Shown one piece after another: positions 54,000-61,863 of a stretch of 64,000 nt of DNA. Position 1 is the first letter of the stretch; each line of letters opens with the position of its first letter. The stretch comes from Novosphingobium fuchskuhlense (GTDB lineage: Bacteria > Pseudomonadota > Alphaproteobacteria > Sphingomonadales > Sphingomonadaceae): NCBI RefSeq assembly GCF_001519075.1, contig NZ_KQ954244.1, positions 1,505,934-1,569,933 of the forward strand, in the 5' to 3' direction. Under the pieces are notes generated by a model, which was given only the letters and a program-made list of their open reading frames with translations, searched no databases and was not told where the DNA came from. The position numbers and the translations under genes were made by a program.

Positions 54000-54857
54000 A
54001 TGGACCGCGAGGGTCTTTACGCCGCACTCGATCAGTTCCTTGCCGCGCTGAATGCCGGGGACCACACCCGGCTGACCTGGGCCAAGGGCGCGCATCACAG
54101 CGAAAACAACGTGATGCTGGCAATCGGCGACGGCGTGTGGGGGACGATCCAGAAGCTGGGAGAATACCAGCTGCGGTTTGCGGACACCGCCACGTCCCAG
54201 GTCGGCTATTTCGGCACGGTGATCGAGGCGATCGAGGAATCGGCCTTCACGCTGCGGCTGAAGATCGACGAGACAGGCGCGATTGCCGAGTGCGAGATGC
54301 TGATCGTGCGGCAATCGGACAGCGGCATCAAGTTCGAGAACTGCCGTTACTGGGACAAGCCGATCCTGCACCGCGAGGTCGTCGCGCCGGTGCCGCGCGC
54401 GGAGATGGTGGCGCTCGCGAACGGCTATTTCGATACGCTCCAGCGCAATGACGGGACGATCCACACGAAGTTCCATCCCGATTGCAACCGCGTGGAAAAC
54501 GGCGTGCAGACGACGCGCAATCCGGAATTTGCCAAGATCGTGCCGGTCTCGGCGCTGGGCTGCGAGGAGCAGTTCCGCATGGGTAACTACCGCTATGACG
54601 ACGATCTGCGCGCGCGGCGGTTTCCGCTGGTGGACGAGGAGCGGGGCCTCGTGCTGGCCTATGGTTTCATCGACCATTCGGGACGGATCGACGAATACCA
54701 GCTGACCGACGGGCGCACGGTAAAAAGCCCGGTGCGGCGGCCGCACAGCTTCTACATTTCCGAGCTGTTCAAGATCGACCACGGGATGATCGAGCAGATC
54801 GAGGCGAACTTCATCACGGTACCCTATCGGATGCCTAGCCCGTGGGACGCGCTGTGA
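54000..54857 (+). CDS. Uncharacterised protein with NTF2-like C-terminal part
   Basis: 285 residues from ATG 54000 (GGGAGAG upstream). The N-terminal half begins LYAALDQFLAALNAGDHTRLTWAKG and the C-terminal half VALANGYFDTLQRNDGTIHTKFHPDCNRVENG; both look like the helical start of an NTF2-type domain, so it may be a fused duplication. Related proteins appear in fungal and bacterial catabolic clusters without assigned function. It overlaps the PQQ dehydrogenase start (GTGA), so both belong to one operon under site D. Confidence 0.6.
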   Translation: MDREGLYAALDQFLAALNAGDHTRLTWAKGAHHSENNVMLAIGDGVWGTIQKLGEYQLRFADTATSQVGYFGTVIEAIEESAFTLRLKIDETGAIAECEMLIVRQSDSGIKFENCRYWDKPILHREVVAPVPRAEMVALANGYFDTLQRNDGTIHTKFHPDCNRVENGVQTTRNPEFAKIVPVSALGCEEQFRMGNYRYDDDLRARRFPLVDEERGLVLAYGFIDHSGRIDEYQLTDGRTVKSPVRRPHSFYISELFKIDHGMIEQIEANFITVPYRMPSPWDAL

Positions 54858-57025
54858 TCCGGCGGATTGCCCTTGCCGCGTTGGCGGCCTGCGCTTTGGG
54901 CGCGGCGCCGCCGATGGTGGGCGCGGGGAGCGAATGGACCAGCCCCGGCGGGGATGCGGGCAAGACGCACCATTCCGCGCTCACCCAGATCAACGCGGAC
55001 AATGCCGGCTCGCTGGGTCTTGCCTGGCAGGCCGAGCTTGGCACCGCGCGGGGCATGGAGGCGACGCCGGTCATGGTCGGCGGTGTGCTCTATACCTCGG
55101 GCGTGGCGGGCCGGGCCTATGCCTGGGATGCGGCGACGGGCAAGCAGCTCTGGGCGTTCGAGCCGGACGTCGACATGCAGCTCAACCGCACCGCGTGCTG
55201 CGACATGGTCAACCGCGGCGTCGCGGTGGCGCGGGGCAAGGTCTATGTCGCGACGCTCGATGGCTGGCTCTATGCGCTGAACGCGAAGACCGGCGCGGTG
55301 GTCTGGAAGACGGACTTCATCGAGAACCGCAAGAAGGGCGACAATTCGACCGGTGCGCCGGAGATTGCCGGCGATGTGGTCGTGATCGGCATGGCGGGCG
55401 CGGAATATGACGTGCGCGGCTATGTCACTGCGCTCGATCTGGAGACGGGCAAGCTGCGCTGGCGCTGGCATGTGGTGCCGCGCGATCCTGCGCTGGGGCC
55501 GCAGGAGACGCCCGAACTCGACGCCGCGATGAAGACCTGGGACCCCAAGAGCCGTTGGGATGTGGGCGGCGGCGGCGCGCCTTGGGACGCGATCGCGTTT
55601 GATCCGGAGACCGGGTACTTGCTGGTCGGCACCGGCAATGGCGGACCCTATGCGACATCGAAGCGCAGTCCTGCGGGTGGCGACAACCTTTACCTCGGCA
55701 GCCTGGTCGCGCTTGATCCGAAGACGGGTCGGATGGTGTGGCACTATCAGGAAACGCCGGGGGACAACTGGGACTTCACCTCGACCCAGCCGCTGATCCT
55801 GACGCACCTGAAGGTGGACGGCGCGGATCGTTCGGTGATCCTCCATGCGCCCAAGAACGGTTTCCTCTATGTGATCGACCGGGCGACGGGGCACTTGCTC
55901 AAGGCCAATCCGCTGGTGCGGATGAACTGGGCCAAAGGGATCGATCCCGCCACCGGAAGGCCGATCCTGACCCCGCAGGAGAGCGATTACACGGCGGGTC
56001 CGAAAATCGTGTTTCCCGCGACGCCGGGCGCGCGCAACTGGCATCCGGCTTCGTTCGATCCGGCAACGGGGCTCTATTATGCTGCGGTGCTCGATCTGGG
56101 GAACCTGATCTTCATGACGCCGGGGCAGAAGCCCCTGAAGGCGCGCGGGCTGAACAACGATGCTGCCCTGATCTTCACCACCGATGTGAAGGACGCACTG
56201 GCGGCGTTTCCGGCACCGATGGCGGATGCGGTGCGCGCGCTGCCGGCCTATGCCGAGGCGCTGAGGGACCCGGGCACCGCCCAGATCCGGGCGATCGAGC
56301 CGCTGACCGGCAAGACCGTCTGGGCAGCGAACACGGCAGGCTGGCAGGACCGCGCCGGCGTTCTGACGACGGCTTCGGGGCTGCTGATCCACGGCGATGT
56401 GGGCGGGCGGCTGTATGTGCGCGATGCGAAGAGCGGCAGGGTCCTCAAACAGATCGAGACGGGCACGCCGATCATGGCCGCGCCGATGACCTATCAGGTG
56501 AACGGGGTGCAGTATGTCGCGGTCATGGCCGGGTGGGGCGGGGGCGGGTTCCCGTTCGTGCCGCGCTATGCAGCGGCCTATGACCGGGGCAACCTTAACC
56601 GGCTGCTGGTGTTCAAGCTGGGTGGTGGTGCGGTGGAGCAGCCGCCGCTTTTGCCGCCGCTGGAAGTCGCGCCCGAGCCGCCGGCGCAAGGCTCCGGCGT
56701 GACAGCTGAGACGATTGCGCGGGGGCAGGGGCTGTTCTTCGGCAATTGCGCGATCTGCCACGCCAACCGGCACCGCTCGATCACGCCGGACTTGCGCCGG
56801 ATGCAGCCGGAGACGCACGCGATGTTCCGCCAGATCGTGCTGGAAGGGGCGCTGGTGCCGGGCGGGATGCCGCGCTGGGATGACGTGCTTTCGCCCGGCG
56901 ATGCCGATGCGATCCATGCCTATCTGATCGACCAGCAGAAGCAGACGCGCGCCGATGAACTGGCGAAGGTGAAGGCAGGCAAGCCGCTGGATGGGCCGAG
57001 CCTGACCATTCTCTCGAACTACTGA
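54854..57025 (+). CDS. Quinohemoprotein PQQ-dependent alcohol dehydrogenase
   Basis: 723 residues. A short signal peptide (RRIALAALAACALGAAP) leads to the eight-bladed PQQ propeller with the adjacent disulfide cysteines 115-116 (TACCDMVNRG), Trp-docking repeats such as ATGKQLWAF, and the active-site block TPGDNWDFTSTQP. The residue two after the catalytic aspartate is Thr, not Asp, which argues against a lanthanide-type enzyme. A C-terminal cytochrome c domain has CAICH at 632-636. It oxidises an alcohol in the periplasm. GTG 54854 overlaps the previous stop (GTGA); GTG 54842 is an alternative. Confidence 0.9.
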   Translation: MIRRIALAALAACALGAAPPMVGAGSEWTSPGGDAGKTHHSALTQINADNAGSLGLAWQAELGTARGMEATPVMVGGVLYTSGVAGRAYAWDAATGKQLWAFEPDVDMQLNRTACCDMVNRGVAVARGKVYVATLDGWLYALNAKTGAVVWKTDFIENRKKGDNSTGAPEIAGDVVVIGMAGAEYDVRGYVTALDLETGKLRWRWHVVPRDPALGPQETPELDAAMKTWDPKSRWDVGGGGAPWDAIAFDPETGYLLVGTGNGGPYATSKRSPAGGDNLYLGSLVALDPKTGRMVWHYQETPGDNWDFTSTQPLILTHLKVDGADRSVILHAPKNGFLYVIDRATGHLLKANPLVRMNWAKGIDPATGRPILTPQESDYTAGPKIVFPATPGARNWHPASFDPATGLYYAAVLDLGNLIFMTPGQKPLKARGLNNDAALIFTTDVKDALAAFPAPMADAVRALPAYAEALRDPGTAQIRAIEPLTGKTVWAANTAGWQDRAGVLTTASGLLIHGDVGGRLYVRDAKSGRVLKQIETGTPIMAAPMTYQVNGVQYVAVMAGWGGGGFPFVPRYAAAYDRGNLNRLLVFKLGGGAVEQPPLLPPLEVAPEPPAQGSGVTAETIARGQGLFFGNCAICHANRHRSITPDLRRMQPETHAMFRQIVLEGALVPGGMPRWDDVLSPGDADAIHAYLIDQQKQTRADELAKVKAGKPLDGPSLTILSNY

Positions 57026-57035
57026 TGCCATCCAC

Positions 57036-57139
57036 CCCACCATCGTCATTGCGAGCGCAGCGAAGCAATCCAGAGCGGCGTGCATTGACGCTCTGGCTTG
57101 CTTCGTCGGCTTCGCCTCCTCGCAATGACGAAGGTGCGG
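57036..57139. repeat. REP/MITE-like long inverted repeat
   Basis: About 100 bases that can fold into one long hairpin. The outer arms are CGTCATTGCGAG (57044-57055) and CTCGCAATGACG (57119-57130), and an inner pair GAAGCAATCCAGAGC / GCTCTGGCTTGCTTC differs by one base. The TCATTGCGAGC...GAAGCAATCC signature is known as a dispersed non-coding repeat in many unrelated bacteria. It lies between the PQQ enzyme and the DUF3237 gene. Confidence 0.8.
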
Positions 57140-57167
57140 TGGGCATATTGGGAAAGGCATAGCTGAC

Positions 57168-57665
57168 ATGGACTTTTCGACGCTCGACAACCCGCGGCTG
57201 GAGTTTGCCTTCGCCTGCACGCTGCGCTTCACCCGGGTCCAGGCGATCCCCGATGTGCCGACGGGCGGCATGCGCAGCGCGGTCTATGTCGATGGCGGGG
57301 AATTCGAGGGGCCGCGGCTGAAGGGCAAGGCGGTGCCCAATTCGGGCGGGGACTATGCGTTCTTCCGGCCAGACGACACCGCCGTGTTCGATGCGCGCTA
57401 CATGCTCGAGGTCGATGATGGCACGCTGATCTACATGCAGAACAAGGGGTTCCTGTGGGGCCGCGAGCCGGGGACGATGGAGCGGCTGCGCAATTGGGCC
57501 TTCGCCGGCGGGGCGCCGGTGCCACATGCCGAATACTACCTGCGCGCGCAGCCGACGTTCGAGACCAGCAAGGGGCCGCATGACTGGCTGACCCGGCACG
57601 TGTTCATCGGCGTGGGCGAGCGGCGGCCTGATGGCAACCACGTGCGGTACTACGCCCTCACTTGA
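57168..57665 (+). CDS. DUF3237-family protein
   Basis: 165 residues, a complete DUF3237 (UPF0311) beta-barrel-like domain: FACTLRFTRVQAIPDVPTGG, GEFEGPRLKGKAVPNSGGDY, LEVDDGTLIYMQNKGFLWG and FETSKGPHDWLTRHVFIGVG. The family has no established reaction but recurs in aromatic and steroid catabolic clusters. GGAAAGG lies upstream of ATG 57168. It is separated from the PQQ gene by the long inverted repeat. Confidence 0.82.
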   Translation: MDFSTLDNPRLEFAFACTLRFTRVQAIPDVPTGGMRSAVYVDGGEFEGPRLKGKAVPNSGGDYAFFRPDDTAVFDARYMLEVDDGTLIYMQNKGFLWGREPGTMERLRNWAFAGGAPVPHAEYYLRAQPTFETSKGPHDWLTRHVFIGVGERRPDGNHVRYYALT

Positions 57666-57691
57666 CGCGGGGACCTCTTCGCGGCAGAACG

Positions 57692-57705
57692 CTAACAATT
57701 GGTAG
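57692..57705. promoter_or_regulatory. Shared catabolic operator, site E (flavoprotein operon promoter)
   Basis: CTAACAATTGGTAG, with CTA...TAG ends and the symmetric CAATTG centre; 27 bases before the flavoprotein start codon. Confidence 0.72.
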
Positions 57706-57732
57706 AAAAATACAGATGGGAGAATACCGCCG

Positions 57733-59319
57733 GTGAAGCTGCACCTGCCGCCCCGCGTCAGTCCCAAGGCCTTCGATGCCATGCTCACTGCGTCTGCCGC
57801 AGTCGTGGGCAAGGACTGGGTCATGGCCACCGACGCCGACCGCGACGCCTATTCGGATGTCTATGCGCCGGGATCGTCCGAGGAATGGCCGGCGGGCGCG
57901 GCGATTGCGCCTGCGAGCGTCGAGGAAGTGCGCGCGATCGTGCGGCTGGCGAACGAGCACAAGACGCCGCTCTGGCCCGTCGCGCGCGGCAAAAACCTGG
58001 GTTACGGCGCGGCGGCACCGCGCATGGCGGGTTCGATCGTGCTTGACCTTGGGCGCATGAACAAGATCCTCGAACTCGATAGCACGCTTTCCTATTGCGT
58101 GGTCGAGCCGGGGGTGGGTTTCTTCGATCTCTATGACGCGATCCAGCGCGCCAAGGCGCCGCTTTGGCTTTCGGTGCCGGGGAATGCCTGGGGATCGGTG
58201 CTCGGCAACGCGCTCGATCACGGGATCGGCTACACATCGTATGGCCTGCACGCGCGGAACTTGTGCGGGATCGAGGCGGTGCTGCCCGATGGTGATCTTG
58301 TGCGCACCGGCATGGGGGCGATGGAGGGCAATCCTTCGTGGCACCTGTTCCCGTTCAGCTATGGTCCGACCTTCGATCTGGCCTTCACCCAGTCGAACCT
58401 CGGCGTGGTGACAAAGGCCGGCGTGTGGCTGCAACCCGCCCCTGAAACCAGCCTCGAGATCGTGTGGGACATCCCGAACGAGGAAGACATCGCCTGGGTG
58501 ATCGACACGATCGCGCCGCTCAAGATTTCGGGCTTGATCGACCAGAACGTGTTCGTGCCCTCGTGGCTGGGCAAGATGGTGCTCAAGGGCCAGCGCAAGG
58601 ACTTCTGGGACAAGCCGGGCGCGATCCCGGAATGGCGGGTGCAGGAGCTGCTGAAGCAGTACAAGCTCGGCTACTGGCAGGTGGCGCTCAGGCTTTATGG
58701 CGACGAGAGCGTGGTCAAGGCGCGGGCCGAAGTAGTCAAGGCGGCGATGAAGCGGCACCTCGATGCGGCGCCCGCCGAGCACTGGTGGCGGCAGGGCGAT
58801 CCCATCGGGCAGTACGAGACGACGATGGGCGTGCCCTCTGCCGTGCCGCTGCAGATGTCGGACTGGATCGGCGGGCGCGGGGCGCACATGGGCTTTTCGC
58901 CGGTGGTGCCGGCAACGGGCGCGCATGTGATGGACCAGCTCAAGCGCAGCCGGAAGATCATCGCCGACCACGATGTGGACTTCTACGCGAGCTTCACCAT
59001 CGGCGGGCGCTTTGCCAATAACATCAACATGCTGATGTATGACCGCGACCAGCCCGAGATGGTGGCTAACATGCGCAGGCTGTTCGACGCGCTGATCAGC
59101 GAGACGGCCAAGGCAGGCTACGGCGAATACCGCACCCATCTCGGCTGGATGGACCCGGTGGCTGAGACCTTCGGCTTCAACAACCAGGCACTGCGGCGGA
59201 TGACCGAGAAGGTGAAGAACGCGCTCGATCCGAACGGGGTGATCGCGCCGGGCAAGCAGGGGATCTGGCCGGCGGCTTATGCCGCTGAGCGGGCCCGGAA
59301 CGCGGGAGGCAAGGCATGA
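57733..59319 (+). CDS. 4-cresol dehydrogenase/vanillyl-alcohol-oxidase-type flavoprotein
   Basis: 528 residues. FAD-binding PCMH domain with VARGKNLGYGAAAPRMAGS, VVEPGVGFFDLYDAI, SVPGNAWGSVLGNALDHGIGY and a FAD-linked oxidase C-terminal half (NPNGVIAPGKQGIW-type ending). The following cytochrome c gene marks it as a PchF-like dehydrogenase (electron transfer to cytochrome) and not an oxygen-using oxidase. Such enzymes hydroxylate or oxidise 4-alkylphenols, eugenol-type or 4-hydroxybenzyl compounds through a quinone methide. The covalent FAD residue cannot be assigned by eye. The start is GTG 57733. Operator site E precedes it. Confidence 0.87.
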   Translation: MKLHLPPRVSPKAFDAMLTASAAVVGKDWVMATDADRDAYSDVYAPGSSEEWPAGAAIAPASVEEVRAIVRLANEHKTPLWPVARGKNLGYGAAAPRMAGSIVLDLGRMNKILELDSTLSYCVVEPGVGFFDLYDAIQRAKAPLWLSVPGNAWGSVLGNALDHGIGYTSYGLHARNLCGIEAVLPDGDLVRTGMGAMEGNPSWHLFPFSYGPTFDLAFTQSNLGVVTKAGVWLQPAPETSLEIVWDIPNEEDIAWVIDTIAPLKISGLIDQNVFVPSWLGKMVLKGQRKDFWDKPGAIPEWRVQELLKQYKLGYWQVALRLYGDESVVKARAEVVKAAMKRHLDAAPAEHWWRQGDPIGQYETTMGVPSAVPLQMSDWIGGRGAHMGFSPVVPATGAHVMDQLKRSRKIIADHDVDFYASFTIGGRFANNINMLMYDRDQPEMVANMRRLFDALISETAKAGYGEYRTHLGWMDPVAETFGFNNQALRRMTEKVKNALDPNGVIAPGKQGIWPAAYAAERARNAGGKA

Positions 59320-59726
59320 CACGGATGTTCTCTCGCGCGGTGCTGGTGGCCGCGATGGTCGTGGCGGGCGGCAGTGCCGTGCTCGCCGATCCACCTGCGA
59401 TGATGATGCCGCCCTACATGCTGCGGCCCGCCGCGCCCGCGGGTGACCGGCTGAAGCCCGGCGGCGACGGCAAGACGCTGTTCGAGGTCCATTGCGGCTA
59501 TTGCCATCTGCTTGGCGGCATGGGCACCAACCTGCTCACCAAGCAGCGGATGATGATGGGCGAGACGCCGGACAAGGGCCTGCTCGCCAACCGCACCGAC
59601 CTGACGGCGGACTACGTGAAGAGCGTGGTGCGCGCAGGCAAGGGCGCGATGCCGGCGCAGACGAAAGTCGACGTGACCGACGCCGAGCTTGAGGCGGTCT
59701 CGAAGTATCTCGGGAAGGCGGGCTGA
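59316..59726 (+). CDS. Periplasmic cytochrome c subunit (PchC-like)
   Basis: 136 residues with a signal peptide (VLVAAMVVAGGSAVLA), a single heme site CGYCH and distal region with MMMGETPDKG and GAMPAQTKVD, typical of small class I cytochromes. It is expected to accept electrons from the preceding flavoprotein. ATG 59316 overlaps the flavoprotein stop (ATGA), which supports a paired enzyme. Confidence 0.87.
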   Translation: MTRMFSRAVLVAAMVVAGGSAVLADPPAMMMPPYMLRPAAPAGDRLKPGGDGKTLFEVHCGYCHLLGGMGTNLLTKQRMMMGETPDKGLLANRTDLTADYVKSVVRAGKGAMPAQTKVDVTDAELEAVSKYLGKAG

Positions 59727-60088
59727 TGCGGACGACGCGGCGCGGGGTGCTGAAGGGCGGAGCGCTGGCGGGCGCGGTTGCGGCTGTGCCGGTGGCGGCG
59801 CACGCGTCTGCCCAGGCGGTGGCGGTGATTGTCCATGATAGCCGGCTCGCCGAATCCGCGAGCTTTGCGGGCGGGCGGGGGATCGACCTTGCTGCGGTGT
59901 CGCTGCGGGATGCCCAAGCAGCGCTCGAAAGTGCGACGCGGGTCGAGGGCCTGACGCGGTGGAGCGACTGGACCGTGCTGCGCGGCCTGCTGGAAGAGCA
60001 GGGACTGCGGCGGACGGCGGAGGCGCGGATCGGCGCGCCGCTTTCGGGACACGACGGTCTGCTGCGCTGGAGCATGGCGGCGCGCTGA
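59726..60088 (+). CDS. Small Tat-exported protein of unknown function
   Basis: 120 residues. The N-terminus TTRRGVLKGGALAGAVAAVPVAA is a twin-arginine signal; the mature part (about 95 residues, VAVIVHDSRLAESASF...) has no recognised domain or cysteine. The ATG overlaps the cytochrome stop by one base (TGATG), so it is translationally coupled to the flavoprotein-cytochrome pair and may help their maturation or assembly in the periplasm. This role is inferred from position. Confidence 0.65.
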   Translation: MRTTRRGVLKGGALAGAVAAVPVAAHASAQAVAVIVHDSRLAESASFAGGRGIDLAAVSLRDAQAALESATRVEGLTRWSDWTVLRGLLEEQGLRRTAEARIGAPLSGHDGLLRWSMAAR

Positions 60089-60227
60089 GGGCGGTTTCTC
60101 TGCGTGAAACATGACCGCTCCGCAGCGCTTAGCGCGGCGGGCGATGAGCGCCTAAGCCATGGACCTGTTCCTGCCTCTGCGGGCAGGACTGCTTGAACCG
60201 TCAGGCGTGCTGATTTAGTATGCAACA

Positions 60228-60241
60228 CTAACAATCAGCTC
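60228..60241. promoter_or_regulatory. Shared catabolic operator, site F (GST operon promoter)
   Basis: CTAACAATCAGCTC: the left half matches the other sites exactly, the right half is degenerate. It lies in the 200-base gap before the GST genes, 47 bases upstream of the GST ATG. Confidence 0.5.
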
Positions 60242-60274
60242 CGCGTGTCCGGAGTCGGGAGAGAGCTTGCTGCC

Positions 60275-60292
60275 ATGGTCCGTTCCGCATGA
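60275..60292 (+). other. Five-codon leader ORF overlapping the LigF-like start
   Basis: ATG-GTC-CGT-TCC-GCA-TGA. A good ribosome-binding site (GGGAGAGAG) is placed for this ATG, not for the GST ATG, which begins inside the leader's last codons (overlap CATGA). It may re-initiate translation of the GST gene or be incidental. Confidence 0.4.
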
Positions 60293-61068
60293 CCGATGTG
60301 ACGCTCTATCACTGGGAGCCCAACGCCAATTCGGGCAAGCCGATGCTGGCGCTGATGGAAAAGGGCGTGCCCTTTGCCAGCCACTATATCGACATGCTGC
60401 AGTTCGATCAGCACAAGCCCGAATACCTCGCGATCAACCCGCAGGGCACGATCCCGGCGATGACGCACCGGGGGGCTTGGGGTTCGCGCGTGCTGACGGA
60501 AAGCACCGCGATCATGGAATACGTGAACGCTGCGTTCCCCGGGCCTGACCTGATGCCTGCGGATGCGCAGGACCGCTGGCGGGTGCGCTGGTGGATGAAG
60601 TTCATGGACCAGTGGCTGGGGCCCAGCTTCTCGATGATCGGCTGGAGCGTGTTCGTGGGCCCGCGTGTGCGCGAGCGCGATCCGGAGGAACTGGCCGCCG
60701 CGATCGAGCGCATTCCCCTGCCCGAGCGGCGGGCGGCGTGGAAGAAGGCGATCAGCGGGGAGTTCAGCGCCGAGGAAATGGCCGAAAGCCGCCGCCGCGT
60801 GGCGCTGGGCATTGCCAGGCTGGAGGAAGAGCTGGGCAAGCGGGATTACGTGGGATCGAACGCCTACAGCCTCGCCGACATCAACATCTTCAATTCGACC
60901 TATTCGCTGCCGCTTTCGCAGCCAGACCTCGCCAGCAAGGAAAAGACCCCCAACATCATGCGCTGGCTCAAGCGCGTCTATGAGCGCGAGGCGGTCGGCA
61001 AAACCTGGGCAATGGGCAAGACCGACATGGCGGCGCGCTACAGCCTCGTGATGGAAGGGATCGTCTGA
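60289..61068 (+). CDS. LigF-like glutathione S-transferase (putative beta-etherase)
   Basis: 259 residues. The N-terminal thioredoxin domain (TLYHWEPNANSGKPMLALMEKG, then YIDMLQFDQHKPEYLAINPQGTIPAM, LTESTAIMEYVN) and the C-terminal helical domain (FSMIGWSVFVGPRVRERDPEEL, VGSNAYSLADINIFN) follow SYK-6 LigF (recalled: GANSLKPLATLYEKG, VTESTVICEYLE, STIGW). LigF uses glutathione to split beta-aryl ether bonds after C-alpha oxidation. Similarity supports the family, not the exact substrate or stereochemistry. The stop overlaps the next GST gene (TGATG). Confidence 0.83.
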   Translation: MTDVTLYHWEPNANSGKPMLALMEKGVPFASHYIDMLQFDQHKPEYLAINPQGTIPAMTHRGAWGSRVLTESTAIMEYVNAAFPGPDLMPADAQDRWRVRWWMKFMDQWLGPSFSMIGWSVFVGPRVRERDPEELAAAIERIPLPERRAAWKKAISGEFSAEEMAESRRRVALGIARLEEELGKRDYVGSNAYSLADINIFNSTYSLPLSQPDLASKEKTPNIMRWLKRVYEREAVGKTWAMGKTDMAARYSLVMEGIV

Positions 61069-61856
61069 TGGGTGAGGCGGTGCTCTATCACGGCGAGCCC
61101 AACGGCGCTTCGCTTACCGTGCTGGCGGCCCTGGCCGAAACCGGGCTCGACATTTCCTGCCGGCCCATCGAACTGCTGGCAGGCGCGCGGCATCACCTGC
61201 CGGGCCTTGCCGAGCCGATCGCGCTCGACCTTGGCATCGAGGGCGAGGGGCCGGTGCTGGTGATCGGCGGCGAGGCGATGACCGAATCGGTCTTCCTCGC
61301 GCAATATCTCGATGAGCTGGCGGGTGGCTGCGGGCTCCAGCCTGATGACGCCTACGCGCACTGGGACATGCTGATGTGGTGCCGGCAGATCACCGAGCGG
61401 CTTTCGCCGGCGGCGGCGCTGCTGGGCAATCTGGCATCCGCGCAAGCGGCGATTGCGGCCATTCCGGCGGACCGCTTTGCGGCGCTGACCGGCGCGATTG
61501 TCTCCGATGATCTGCGCGGCCGCTGGCAGGCGCTGCACTCCGGCGTGGTCGATCCGGCGCAAGTGGCCGACAGCGAGGCCAAGGTCGATGCGGCCGCGCA
61601 GCGCTGCGAGGACAAACTGGCCGATGGCCGCGACTGGCTGATGGGGCCGTTCTCGATCGCTGATCTCGTCACCTACAGCTGGCTGGCCGGGATGGAGTCG
61701 ATCCGCCCTGCCGCATTTGCGTGCAGACCGCTGACCCGTGCATGGCTCGCCCGCGTTGCCGCGCGGCCCTGTGTGGTGACGGCGCTGTCGCTCGCCACCG
61801 TTTCCGAACCACTCCGTTCCTGGGCCCCGGGCCCTGAAATCAACCGTTGGGGATAA
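61068..61856 (+). CDS. Second glutathione S-transferase-family protein
   Basis: 262 residues. VLYHGEPNGASLTVLAALAETGLD marks a thioredoxin-like start and SVFLAQYLDELAGG the glutathione-binding part; the C-terminal domain is helical with PFSIADLVTYSWLAGM. The N-terminus resembles the preceding LigF-like protein but the rest differs, so it may be a partner subunit or a glutathione-removing lyase acting on the same product. TGATG overlap with the preceding gene; the acyl-CoA ligase starts seven bases downstream. Confidence 0.75.
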   Translation: MGEAVLYHGEPNGASLTVLAALAETGLDISCRPIELLAGARHHLPGLAEPIALDLGIEGEGPVLVIGGEAMTESVFLAQYLDELAGGCGLQPDDAYAHWDMLMWCRQITERLSPAAALLGNLASAQAAIAAIPADRFAALTGAIVSDDLRGRWQALHSGVVDPAQVADSEAKVDAAAQRCEDKLADGRDWLMGPFSIADLVTYSWLAGMESIRPAAFACRPLTRAWLARVAARPCVVTALSLATVSEPLRSWAPGPEINRWG

Positions 61857-61863
61857 CTGCACA

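Noticed and set aside
54824..57271. 815-residue minus-strand frame opposite the PQQ dehydrogenase
   Set aside because: The plus strand encodes a complete quinohemoprotein with heme motif; the antisense frame also runs across the inverted repeat and has no motif.
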